Assembly: GCA_013350335.1 (NCBI GenBank)
Contig: CM023533.1
Span: 29,184,869 to 29,248,868 of the forward strand
Reading direction: 5' to 3'
Length of the DNA stretch: 64,000 bases
Origin: Chimonanthus salicifolius
Taxonomy: Eukaryota > Streptophyta > Magnoliopsida > Laurales > Calycanthaceae
The position numbers and the translations under genes are program-made. Under the pieces are notes generated by a model, which saw only the letters and a program-made list of their open reading frames with translations, had not been told where the DNA came from and searched no databases. This document shows, one piece after another, positions 47,215 to 59,220 of this stretch (position 1 is the first letter of the stretch; the number at the start of each line of letters is the position of its first letter).

Positions 47215-48180
47215 AATGTTAGAAGGATTTAATGACCATCAATAAGTGTCAGTGCATGTATGTAACGACCCTACCCCAACTTCTCAGTGTAATATTGTCT
47301 GCTTTGGGCCCACCATGCCCTCACAGTTTTGCTTTGGGAAGGCCTCACACATGGGAGAGGGGAGCTTCCCTCATATTAACACCCAACCCACCCACCTCAC
47401 TACCGAGGTGAGACTTTCTTTGAGGTGGGTGGGGGTATTACAGTCTACCCCCCTTAAAGCCAAAGCCATCCCCGACTCTGTCACATCACAGAGGTAGAGG
47501 GCCCACACAGTTCTAGTATTGAACCGTGCTCTGATACCACTTGTAAGGACCCTATCCCAACTTCCCAGTGTGATATTGTCCGCTTTGGGCCCACCATGCC
47601 CTCACAGTTTTACTTTAAGCCCTGGCCCACATGGCCAGGCCCAAAAGGCCTCACACATGGGAGAGGGGGGCTTCCCTCATATTAACACCCAACACAACCA
47701 CCTCACTACCGAGGTGCGACTTTCTTTGAGGTGGGTGGGGGTATTACAATGTAGCAATCATGGAGTTTGCGAGTTATCCATTGTTGCATTTTGAATGGTA
47801 AAGTGCTCCACATAATACGCCAAAAATTTAAATATTAATAACTTCTGCAACATTTCTATTTTGAAGTATTTCTTTGACAAAATTGACCATCAATAGATGT
47901 CCACGCATGTAGTAATCATGGAGTTTGCGAGTTATCCATTGTCACATTTTAACTGATAAAGTGCTCGACATAATACACCAAATTTTTAACTATCAATGAT
48001 CTTCCAGAGCATTTGACGATCAAATAGGTGTTCATGCATGTAGCAATCATGGAGTTTGCTGAGTTATCCATTGTTGCATTTTAAATAATAAAGTGCTCGA
48101 CATAATAGGTGTATGTTTTAACTATCAATAAGCTTCTAGAGCATTTCTATTTTGAAGTATTTCTTTGACAAAATTACCTC
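47215..48180. repeat. Three-copy tandem repeat (units about 131-158 bp) interrupted by a TRIM
   Basis: Each unit carries GCATGTAGCAATCATGGAGT, then GAGTTATCCATTGT, AAAGTGCTC and ACATAATA. The GTAGCAATC-type starts are at 47751, 47909 and 48040. The first unit's left part (ending GTGCATGTA at 47260) is separated from the rest by the TRIM element at 47261-47748. Confidence 0.8.
47261..47748 (-). mobile_element. Complete TRIM retrotransposon with 5-bp target duplication
   Basis: Two direct repeats, 47261-47442 (182 bp) and 47542-47748 (207 bp, about 30 bp of extra sequence around 47620-47650), start TGTAA and end ATTACA. On the minus strand the right repeat is followed by AGTGGTATCAGAGCACGG, a primer-binding site for initiator Met tRNA. 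The other end of the 99-bp internal part has a purine tract (AAGGGGGGTAGAC) just before the second repeat. The direct repeat ATGTA flanks the element at 47256-47260 and 47749-47753. It has no coding capacity, as is normal for TRIMs. The repeats are similar, so the insertion is fairly young. Confidence 0.92.
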
Positions 48181-48683
48181 TATAGGGCTCACGGTACATT
48201 TCGATACATAGTTGAGTTGGATGAGAGGACAATATTAAATTACCCTCCACTTATTTATATTCATATTCATTTCATCAAATTGTTAGTCCATTATATTGAC
48301 ATATTAATTGAAATTATTTTTATTATTATTTTAAAAAAAAAAAACCTATAAGTGATTGTATTATAGTTTTAATTGAAACCTTGCATCTAACCTTTTTTTT
48401 GGCTTTTTTAATGTTGGTCAAATGGGAGCTGAAAAAGGGACCCAAGGGCATTGATGAAGTTATCAAGGCTTCCGAGTCTGATTGTTAAGGAAGTCATGCC
48501 CTTGCCCAAAACTGTATGAAAATAAACCAGGGCCTCAAGGGCAATTCTGTCATCCCTCGAAAACCCCATGCATTTAATTCAATGCACCGAAGGGGACCAA
48601 ATCGAACGGTGGAGAACCCAACCTTCGGATTTGGACGGCTAGGGATCGCGTGCACGCTGGCGTGCCACACCCGGTCACCCGCA

Positions 48684-48697
48684 TATAAAATGACGTC
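48684..48697 (+). promoter_or_regulatory. TATA box with adjoining TGACGTC motif, probable LBD36 promoter
   Basis: TATAAAA at 48684-48690 is followed directly by TGACGTC (48691-48697), a bZIP/TGA-type core. About 25-35 bp further on is a pyrimidine-rich stretch suited to transcription start. A GT after CTCTCG at 48769 could be a 5' UTR intron donor and TTGCAG at 49755-49760 the last acceptor before the LBD36 ATG at 49790. The link to LBD36 is inferred from direction and absence of another gene. Confidence 0.45.
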
Positions 48698-49789
48698 GAC
48701 TGTGCCGCTGGTGAAGGAATTGACACTTCTTTTCTTTTGCTTTATACACACATTTCATTTCGCTCTCGGTAAATAATAATATAAAATAAGATAATTTCTC
48801 TTAATTCTCGTCTTCTCACTCTTTTTCTTTTATTTTCATTTTGTACATACTCTTTCCAGTAGCATACCATTTCTGTATATAGTGAAAAAATATTAATATT
48901 ATTTTGTTAATTAATTTTATTTACTATTTGTTTCTCTCTCTATCTCTCTCAGTTGGGATTCTGAAACCTGACGCTCGAGGAAGGGAAGATCCGATCGGGT
49001 AAACGAAGACGACGACGACTGGAAGCCGTCGTCCAAAGAGCGGAGAAAACCATCGGGAGCACGGTCATAGGCAATCGCACGATCCGATCCTGGCCATCAA
49101 TCTCTCTATTCTTGAGAGCGGCATTTGAACGGTGTATTGTCGAAGGACCAAGAATCGGATGGTTTTTCTTGCTGGCCAAATCTGAAAAGACGGAGACGAT
49201 ATCTGATTTATTTTGAATTGAAACCGAGGTTAGAAATCCATCCATGATCTCACAACTCGCGGAATTTGATAGCGAAAATATGGCGATTTCTCCCGTTTTT
49301 GAGAATTTGAATGTTCGGATCTTGTGTTTCCCTCGATCCGGTGGTAGAGTTACCGGATCTGGTTGCTCATCTTCGATTTGCTTTTCCAACAAGAAGGAGA
49401 AACCCTAATCTCTCTTCTTCGTTCACTATATTTCATGCTTCATCAAATAAAATTTCTGTTCTTCATTTCTTTTCTGAAATAAAAAGAATTTAACGAATTG
49501 ATTTTTATAACTATTTTCCTTATTGAACAATATATTTCACCGAGAAACACGTAATCGCCGTTGGGATTCTACAGAAACCCCTCTCGATGCGCGTATTCTG
49601 CTAGTATGCGCTGGGTGGGTACTGTGGACCGTTGTGCCCCATATATCTTCAAAGGGGTGTGGATGATATCTTTTCCTAGTTTGAGTGAATGAATGAATTC
49701 TTATTCTCTTTCTTTTCTTTCTTTGTGTTTTTTCTGGTGTTGGGGTTGATTGGATTGCAGCAGAGAATACGATCACATACAATCGTACA

Positions 49790-50623
49790 ATGGCTTCTTC
49801 AAATTCTCCTTGTGCTGCCTGCAAGTTCCTTCGCCGGAAGTGCACGCAGGAGTGCGTTTTCGCGCCGTATTTCCCACCGGATCAGCCGCAGAAGTTTGCG
49901 AACGTGCACAAGGTGTTTGGCGCAAGCAACGTCGCCAAGATGCTGAACGAGCTCAGCCCGGCGCAGCGTGAGGACGCTGTGAATTCACTGGCGTATGAGG
50001 CGGAGGCCCGCCTCCGTGACCCAGTGTATGGTTGTGTTGGCCTAATATCCTTACTCCAGCACAAGCTCAAGCAGGTACATAGCGACCTCTACAACGCAAG
50101 AAAGGAGCTGTCTTCCTACATCGGCCCGTCGGCGATGCTCTCCCTCGCGCACCCCCAACACCCCATGCACCACCTTCTCAACCCCACGACCGGGGGATTG
50201 GGACCATTCGTGATGCCCCAAATGGGCTTGGGCCCTACCCACCCTTCGCAGGCCCAGGCCCAGATGATGCTGCGCGAGCAGCAGCAGCAGCAGCAGATGC
50301 TGGAGGCGCAGCAGTTGGCAGCAGCCGTAGTCGCGAGGGAGCAGCAGGAAATGTTGAGAGGAGGCTATGAGCAACAGCAGCACGAGCTCGTGCGCTACAA
50401 CAGCGGGTTTGAAGGTGGCGGCGGCGGGGGTGGCCAAGGATTCAACCAGATGGCCCCAACCGGTGCGGCTTCGCCCTCGTCGCTTCCATTGGTCCCGTTT
50501 GAAAGCCCATTTCAGCTGCAGCAACCTGAGCAGGACCAGCATCCACACCACCACCAGCACCTCCAACAGCATCACAGGGCGGGGAGTGACGAGGGTAGAG
50601 GCGGCATCGGCCCATCTTCTTGA
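49790..50623 (+). CDS. LBD36: LBD36/ASL1-like LOB-domain transcription factor
   Basis: One open frame of 277 residues with ATG at 49790 (MASSNSPCAACKFLRRKC). Residues about 8-22 hold the CX2CX6CX3C zinc-finger-like block. The GAS block follows (FANVHKVFGASNVAKML, then REDAVNSLAYEAEARLRDPVYGCVG), and then a leucine-zipper-like coil (VGLISLLQHKLKQVHSDL). These are the three parts of a class I LOB domain, a plant-specific nuclear DNA-binding domain. The coil and the IGPSAM stretch after it fit LBD36/ASL1 better than AS2 itself. The C-terminus is rich in Q, G and H, with a CAG run at about 50277-50297 giving a glutamine stretch. Related Arabidopsis genes act in leaf and organ patterning. TTGCAG at 49755-49760 suggests a 5' UTR intron. 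No break was seen. Confidence 0.95.
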   Translation: MASSNSPCAACKFLRRKCTQECVFAPYFPPDQPQKFANVHKVFGASNVAKMLNELSPAQREDAVNSLAYEAEARLRDPVYGCVGLISLLQHKLKQVHSDLYNARKELSSYIGPSAMLSLAHPQHPMHHLLNPTTGGLGPFVMPQMGLGPTHPSQAQAQMMLREQQQQQQMLEAQQLAAAVVAREQQEMLRGGYEQQQHELVRYNSGFEGGGGGGGQGFNQMAPTGAASPSSLPLVPFESPFQLQQPEQDQHPHHHQHLQQHHRAGSDEGRGGIGPSS

Positions 50624-53336
50624 AGCCTCTCTGGCTGATCGATCCCCCGCCCTCTCTCTCTCACTCCAACTGCTCTTCTTTTCGTGGTATGACTCATCTT
50701 CTCTCATTCATTGCATGTTTGGTCATGTCACTTTCTTCCTCTATTTCACAAGCAATATCCTTTCGTGGGGTAGAGTGGCGAGGTTTAGAATTCTCGAATG
50801 TTTTGGGGTCAATTTTAGTTTGGCCATGGGAGCCATCCCACACTTCTCCATTTGCTTTCTTTCCTTTTCTTGAGAGGTGAGGACGGCGGTAATTCTTCCT
50901 TTCTTTTGAGAAATTATTATAAGATCCGAGGAGATTAACCTCGTTAATTTCACCTGTTCGTCTTAATAACAACAATATAACTGAGTTTATTGTCCTTTAG
51001 AAGTTTATGGCAATGCATTTCTCGATTTTTATTTTTTTCGATACTCCCAGATTTGTACAAGTTTCAAATGACATGTGATTTTTATTTTTTTTTAATTTCC
51101 CTTTATTTCCTTACAATAATAAAATTAATTAATTATATCCTTCATATCTTACTTTTCCCCCTTCCCTGGCACACGAAATGTCTAAGCCCATATTGGTAGC
51201 TTGGCTGCTATCATCGTATTCGTCGTTATCATGGATTCATGACTGCTACAACCCCTTTGGTTGGTTTTCTATTTCACTCTTTCATTTTTATTTTATAGAA
51301 TTAATTTTTTTATCACTTTATATTGAAATTATCTTAAATATTTTTTCATCTTCTCATTTAGTAAACTTTAAGTTAAATAAATACATTTGAGTTTTTATTT
51401 TTGAATTTATAGTAAACCTTACTATTTAATACTAGTCTATGTAATATTAAGTTTACGTAATGCTAGTTTTATTATTTTTAAATATAATACTTTTACTGGG
51501 ACGATCTTAAAAAACATTTTAACATCCAAAATATTGATTAATGACAAACAAAATTTATTTCCTATAGGCTTCAGTTAGGGTGACATATTTGTTGTTGTTC
51601 ATTTACGTTTTTTTTTTTTAATTAGAAGTCACACTTGCTTCTTTTATGATAGACTATGTCAAATAATAATACCCACCTTTTAAGTATGGTTAGATGGAGG
51701 ATTTATGCATAATCACTTGGATATCTTGCATTCAATTTTTTTAGCTATTTAATCATCTTAATATTTACCTTTGGGTTTAAAATTTTAGTAAGAGTAAAAA
51801 TCGCATCAAATACAATAATTGAAATCAATGTGAAGGATATTTTAAATAATCTTTTTGATAAATCAGAAGATAGCAAGGTGTCTAAAAGATTTAAGATTAG
51901 CTCTATCCTCTCAATGAACAAGGACGACGTAGTCATGAGTGGAACCACTTTCTCCTAGGCAATGTTGCCCCACGGGTGACACTGTCTGCTAATGCCCTGG
52001 TTCGGGATGGGTGAAATTTGTCTTCAAGATAATATTTTTGATAAAATTTCTATTTTAATAGATTTAAAAGGTCATAATTTTTTAGATTCTAAAGATCAAT
52101 TGTCAAAATGTATTGAATTTTGAATAAGTTTTAAATCGACCAATGTGATCAGCTTATAATGAGTTTAAATAAGGTAGGGAGATCCCATTCATGGACAAGA
52201 TTCTAAAAACTGAAATGTTGATGAAACTATCTTAGGAGAAGGTATCAAGGTCAAACTTGTTTGAATTTGTGACATGGATGTGATGTCATAAATAATATTA
52301 AATACTTAATAAACTTCAGTTAAAAATATTATATCATCTAAATAACTATAAAACATAATATGTTAAATACAAGACACATACACATAAAAATAAAAAGCAC
52401 ACTTTCACACGCGTGTTTGTTAGATTAGTATATTTTTGGATAGTCAAAATAGTAGCTATTTTTAGTTTAATTAATATCGCTTTATGAGATATAACTATTC
52501 GTGAATCTATTTTAATAATGATTGATGTCTATTGATTGATTTTTTTTTTTATAATTAAAGTGTTTAGGCTATTTTTAACTTAATTAATTATTGAGACAAG
52601 CAACTACATAGAGTTTCATTATTTCCACGTAGCCGAGTTGGTACTCGAAACATCTTAATCTCTCTCGCATAGTATAAAGCTGGAAATTCATGTGAATTTG
52701 ACAGCTCTTAATTATTATTTTACAGTCCATTATCTGAATGGTTTATATGCTCAGTTTACAAGGAAGGTCTTCATCAATGTGCATACACACCTTGTATTGT
52801 CTATGGCGATGGGAGTTTACTATTGACTTCCGCTTTGGTGAAAAACGTTTCTGGGAATTAGTCCTCGACTGTAAAGTGATTTCAGATTAGCTTTGCTTAT
52901 TGATCACACCACACCACCTTTTTTTTTTCCTTCTTCTCCGCACGACCCTAGCATCTTCTTACACATGGCTACACTTCATAGGTGTCCTTTTTTCTTTAGT
53001 GAGTCACATTAATGGGAACCATTACATGTGTTTTTTTCGTAAAAGCAAAATTGATGGCTACCCTTTCATATTGGAATTTATGTATACAAACCAATCTTCA
53101 TCTCTTCTCTTTTGGTTTGTTTTTTCATTCCTGACACTTCTTCTCTTTTTTTTTTTCTTTTTTCAGCTTACATGCATCCAAAACAAAGAAACAAGTCAAA
53201 GGGAAAAGACAAAAACCCACCCATGAACACCAACAATAAACCCCTGAGAAAAAGAAAGTCCAAATCATCTTTCAACAATCAAATCCCAATATCTTACAGT
53301 GCTCCATCCATGCTTGTGGGAAGACGCATAGAATCA

Positions 53337-53340
<4 letters not shown>

Positions 53341-53372
<32 letters not shown>
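53341..53372. repeat. (TC)16 microsatellite
   Basis: A perfect dinucleotide run. Two shorter CT runs follow at 53604-53627 and about 53915-53935. Confidence 0.95.
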
Positions 53373-53377
<5 letters not shown>

Positions 53378-55371
53378 CTCATTTGAGGAATGACGTTACT
53401 GTTTTTGATAGTTGCTGTAGTAAGTTTTTGTGTTTCATCGTCCCCATTCTTATTTTTCATACAGTGGATAATTTTCATTTGAGTTAGCAAAGGAAAAACC
53501 ATTTGCCTCACCTATCCTCGCCTGCATTTGACCTCCGCTTGCTTTGACAGTTTGATAGCTAAACTCGTACCCAACTCAGCTCAGCTCCAGCTCATCATGT
53601 GAGTCTCTCTCTCTCTCTCTCTCTCTCCTGTCGAAGTGTCAATTTAGATGTCTGAATATATTGATTGTGCATGTAAGGTATTGCTCCTAGTCTGACTGAA
53701 CTGCAAATTCGGCAGGAGAGTCAGTAGCCAGATTTTCTATTGGAAAGAAACAATGGTTTGTAGGGTTGGAAATGGGAACTTTGGGACTAAAGATTGCTTC
53801 GAGAATACTGATATTTGAATTGGGTTCTCTGAGAAGTGGAAGCTTTTCCCTCCCTTGCACAGATTTCCACACCTAAAAAGAGAGGCAAGTCAAAACAACT
53901 GTTGCAAATGCACGTTCTCTCTCTCTCTCTCTCTCAATACCAGCCTGCACAGACTCAAATCCTCTAAAGCAAAAGAAAGAAGAAAATTCAAATTTATAGA
54001 CTATTTGAAAAGAGTTCGGTCAACAACATACATTGGTGAAATATATTAATAATAAATGCCTGCAAAATTTAAGCTCATCAGATAGCCGATTACTTCGATA
54101 TAAAATATATGAAATTTCAATATGAACTGATGATTTTAAGTCATATAATTTTAACATTTAAATTTTAATGAATATGAGTCGTTGATTTCTAAAACTTCAA
54201 AATAAAGGGAAGATCATCAGATGAAAGTAGTGAAATTTCATACCATAACTATTTATACACTCATTTTTACATCACACCTAACAAAATAGAATCTAAAAAT
54301 TCAGTTTTACTAAATATCTTTGTAAGGCCTGAAATACCCGTGCGAGAAATTTTCATTCAAAATGCTGAAGAGACAAAAAGGAGGAACTTTAGTCTTAGGT
54401 TCTCTCTCTACCGACAGGTTGGAAGCTTCTTAATATATATATTTACACTTGTGGATTTTAGAAATCTAGGGCAGTGGAATTTTTTTATTATTATTTATCA
54501 GGTGCATCTTCTATTCTATTAGGTCATCTGTTGCCATCTGTAGTGCAGGCCGGGATTACGAGTCCAGGAGTTTTTTTTTATATTTTAATAATAAATTTTA
54601 TTTTTATAGATATTCTTTTTTTGAAATATATTGATACATATTTACATACTTTTTTATACAAATTGACATTTATTATGATTTAATTTATTTAAATTAAAAA
54701 TGGATTAAAAATTTTAAAAATAGATTAAATTCTGAATGAATTGTTAAATTAAAAATTGAACAATCTAAAATTAAACTTTCCCTACTGCCCAGATTGCATC
54801 CCTGACCTTTTCCCATTTTTAATTTAATTCTGAATATTTTTTAATTTTATTTTTGTGCATGTAGTAAGTTGGCAACTTGACTGTTCTCGATGTAAGAGAA
54901 CAGTACCTTATTAAGACTTGACTATTTTATTTTATTTTGCTTTCTTTGGGGGAGATCCAGTGTCGCATCTCTTGCCCTTTTTTGTTCAATTATTGCACCA
55001 CAAAGGTGGGTAGCACGTGTGGCCGTGACATAATTTATGATGATTTATTCTTAATGAATCAACGTTTAGGTGAGGTCAAGTCAAATCAGCACGTACCAGT
55101 CACATGCAAATGGGATTGGTTGGAATTATTATATACACTGGATTTGACCATAGATATGAACTTCATATTATGAAGTGCCATCCACAAGTTTTTATATGAT
55201 TAATTGTTTTTTATTTAATAAATTATTTATAGAGTAGGATTACTAGTTAGAGATATTGCTAGGAATTTAAGACCCATATAATTATTTTAATATTTGACTT
55301 TAACATTTAAATTTTTAAATATTTGATTATAAACATATAAAGTATATCTAAAGTTGAAAAAAATAAAGTTT

Positions 55372-55515
55372 AACTGGTTGCCTCCCGTCTTAGATTGTGG
55401 GTTTAAGTCTCTATGGCCTACTTTTAGTGTGCCCTATGAATAGTTGACTCACTCCGTAAAGGTTTTTGCTGGGTATTCTACAGTTTTCCACATGTAAATT
55501 TCTTTTAAAAAAATT
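55372..55515 (+). repeat. SINE-like family member 3
   Basis: It contains TTAACTGGTTGCCTCCC, a B-box-like GTGGGTTTAAGTCTC, GACTCACTCCGTAAAGG, GGTATTCTACAGTTTTCC and ACATGTAAATT, matching members at 36303 and 60600 in order and wording. Confidence 0.6.
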
Positions 55516-57244
55516 GATAATAAAAATAAAAATATATAAAAATTCATCCTCTCAAAAAAAAAAAAACTCTTTATTATTATCGTCGTATTCTCTTTTTAGG
55601 AATTAGGTCACTTAGTACTTTGCAAACGTGATGCTAAGGTATGATTCTTTATGTACTATGGATGATGGACGAAGGGTTTAAAATTCAGTTTAGGCACATG
55701 TTGGCTGATATGAGTATCATAGTAACACAAAAAGTGATACAAAATTTTATTTTTAAAAAAATTGTAAGGTGATAGAGAAAAATAATAGAAAATAGAACAA
55801 AATCTATTATGAATATATGTTTGGTTGAAAAAAATTATTCTTTCCATGGAGTATTAGATTGATGAAAGTAAAAACTCTTATACAAATTAAATATATGGTA
55901 AGAAAATGAAAATTTTCAAAAAAAATCAAAAGGAAAAAGTAATATAAGTAAACACCTAATATGAAACTTATGATCTCTAGTGTCAGATAATGATTTGTAT
56001 CTTTTCATTTTACAATTCATGAAGTTTCTATAATAAAACTATAATTTATTGAAAATAATGAATAATTAGAAATGGTAAAAACACCCTATTTAATATATCG
56101 ATCATTTTAAGACATCTTCATTCAATTCTATAAATACTCAATACTATTTCATTAAAAATTCCAGAGATGCTCCAAAATAGAGATTATCTTAGTGCAAATT
56201 ATATAAGAACTACAACTTCATAAATTTATTGAAAAACACTTTTAAAATCACACAAACATCGTACAAACTATACCAATCACATTAAGGCATCTTAATTCAA
56301 TCTCACATACAATCAACATCATTTCATTAAATTTCACCAGACAAAACCCCAAAATTGGATATTGTGGAGCGAAATTAAAAAAAATATGGATATATTAAAA
56401 GGAAAATAGGTTAAAAGGCAAAATACCTTTCAAACATGGAAATCTTGCTTCTAAGACTTCCTAGCATGATACTCAATGCAAGATTTAAATTGAAAATGAT
56501 CGTAATAGCTATTAAAAAAAGGGGCACAACCGATATTGTATAGTGCCTTTTTTAAGAATCATTTGTGATATATGCTAGTACCATACAATACAATACGTAT
56601 CAACTTGAATTTCTACACTTTTTATGAGAATGTTAAATGTCACGTGCTACATTTAGTAAAATAAACTTGTGCAATTACGAGAAGGTGACATAAAATAATT
56701 TAGAAATTAGGGGTGAAGCTTGGATCGAGTTTTAACTCAACCCTCATAATTTGATATAAGAAATTAATGGATTTGAGTTATGTTTTTATATATCTCGATA
56801 TACGTATATTATATATTAAGGTGTCATTATATATTATATATATTTTCTTTTAAAAAGACTGTAAAGATATTGTTCTACATGTTACTTTAGCAAACAAAGT
56901 AACAAATATTATAAATTAAAATGATCAACTAGTGGAAATGAGTCTAGTGACTCCACAAAGGCTATACAAGCTCTTGACGGATGTGCAAGAAAGATTCGAT
57001 ACTTCTCTGGTAGCCATTGATGGAATAGGTAGGTGGAATAATTAGGTCAGATTATTTGATTTTGGAAAGATAAGGAATATTTGGTAAGGAACATCATTAC
57101 ATGATTAATGCAACAATGATGAGAAGATCTTATTCCATTTTAATTGACAGGGGCAACTCTCCCTTGTGGTCAATGTTTGATTGTAAGGACTATCAATAGA
57201 TTTAATTTTGATTTGAAATAATAAACAAATTTTGTTAAATTTTA

Positions 57245-57517
57245 GGTGGTCATCTTAATACTGGAAAAACTCTTTTAGCAAAAAAAATATTTCAGAAATC
57301 CGTTCACTTTCTAGTGAATAGGTGTACTGGATCGGTGCACCGATTAGGATTAATGGAAAATGGAAATTTGAGGAAAGTGATTCGGATCGGTGCACCGATT
57401 TCTTAATATCTGATTTTTTTTTAAAAAAAAAAAATCGTACGGACGGATAGGGGTAAAATAGGAAGTTCGGAAAGCCTGTGGCTCCTAAAAGATTGTTCCC
57501 GTGTTAGGATGGACACC
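57245..57517. mobile_element. Foldback MITE, second member
   Basis: The ends GGTGGTCATCTTAATACTGG and CCGTGTTAGGATGGACACC are inverted versions of each other and match the ends of 5176-5490. The interior shares GGATCGGTGCACCGAT, which occurs twice here and in related form at about 5350-5375 in the other member, plus CGTACGGACGGATA. Confidence 0.7.
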
Positions 57518-58849
57518 CTAATTTTTTCAAATTGATTTGAAAAACTTAACTTAATCATTTGATTCGATAAGATTTGGAATTGATTCAAAATTTCAAATTT
57601 ATTAACTATATTTAAAATCTAACACAATTAATGTTCGGTCTTGAGCATTAGAAGAATACTTGAACCTTTTTAATTTTTTATGGAAACCATATATTTTGCT
57701 AATAATTTATGGAATGATCGGGATTTTGATCAAATTGATTATTATTGGCAAGGTTGACATAGATAATCAACTTTGTTAATGACATTTCAAATGTCACGGA
57801 TTCCAATAAATTGATAAAAAAAAAAAAGGCAACGGGCAAATGATGATCCCCAAACGGCACCAGCAATTTCTAGTTGTACATGCTGACCTATCAAATCAAG
57901 ATATGGAGTCTCTTTAAATCTAATTAGTTAAAGTTTTATAAAGCATAATATATTTAAATTTAATTTTTTTTATAAAATTTTCTATTTTTAGTTACTAATG
58001 TAAAAAAATCTCAGTCATTTTAATCAATCCTACCTGAATTTTCTCTCTTTTTAGATAATACTATGATTATGTTAGACCAAATCCTCTCAATTCATTTATT
58101 TATATCTTAATTTTTTTTCCAATTTTCACCTGTTTTTTATAAAATTTTCTATTATTTCATTTGTCAACATAAATGCAAATTACAATTATTTAATGAATTA
58201 GGGACCATTTAAACTAGATATCTTTATATAAATAAAGTTAAGAGATGAAGCTCTATTTATGTAGTCTATTTAAATTATATGAATCATAGAGGAGGGCAAA
58301 GATGGAAAAGGTTTGACCAATAAATGTGTAATTTTTATGAATCATTGAACCTCAAATACAAGAATCAGTACTGCCACAGCCATATGCATCTTTGTGTGGT
58401 CAGTGTTTTTTTATTAATGTTGATCAGTAATATATAAACTTCAAAAAAAAAAAAAAAAAAGTTTGCTAAGTCTAGAAACGAAAATTTTAACATAAAGGAG
58501 GACTGGAAATTTGTGTCCTATCTATCTTCATAGTTTTATATTAGAAAAATAAAATCAAAATTTAAGCATAATTTTATATTTGATAAATATAATTTAAATG
58601 ACGTGGTCTCAAATTAAAACAAAATAATATCTTGACTATACTAAGGTGCATGTAGCCATGACAAGACTAAATCCATTATCTTAAAATGTCATTTAGGTGA
58701 AAGGGGTTACCCTCATTGAAATTGAGTTTTATCCGCTCAAAACCTTTTTTTTTTATATAACATGGGTGTCCCCGTGCTAGATAGAAGTGAGACTAACAAA
58801 TATTTAAAATCACCTGCAACCTTGCGTATGAAATTAGTTAAAAAAGAGT

Positions 58850-59220
58850 TAGGACTGAAACTCGAGCGGGTTGCTAGCCTGAATTGTTCAACTCGAGTTG
58901 CTAGTCTGAATTGTTCAACCTGACTTGTCCCGAGTTGTTGACTCGGGTTGTTAGCTCGATCCAACCCAAGTTGCTGACCTGACCTGACCCAAGTAAAGAA
59001 AATCATCGCAGTTTTTTTATATTTCTTGATATTTGGGTCGGAACGGGTCGAGTTGGGTTGATTTTAAATTTCTGTGTCCAGCTCTATCCAAATTCTTTGC
59101 AGGTTTTTTCCCAACCTAACCCGACCTGACCTTAAATTTACAAATACATAACCCAGTCCACTGATTTCTCGAGTCGAATCATGCAGTTCGAATTATAACC
59201 CAGCCCAAAATTCACCCTAT
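58850..59220. repeat. Degenerate GGGTT/AACCC-type tract
   Basis: Words such as GGGTTGCTAG, GAGTTGTTGACTCGGG, AACCCAAG and GGGTCGAGTTGGGTTG recur in both orientations. It is the same class as 17660-17990 and the tracts in MAPKKK5 intron 1. Confidence 0.5.

Noticed and set aside
47215..48180. CRISPR-like array
   Set aside because: The repeats are long tandem units without spacers of constant length, in a plant nuclear context.
48949..49392. 147-codon minus-strand open frame upstream of LBD36
   Set aside because: No domain; it is better explained as the antisense of an LBD36 leader. RNA data could overturn this.
50051..50707. 218-codon frame antisense to LBD36
   Set aside because: It is a shadow of the GC-rich LBD36 coding sequence.
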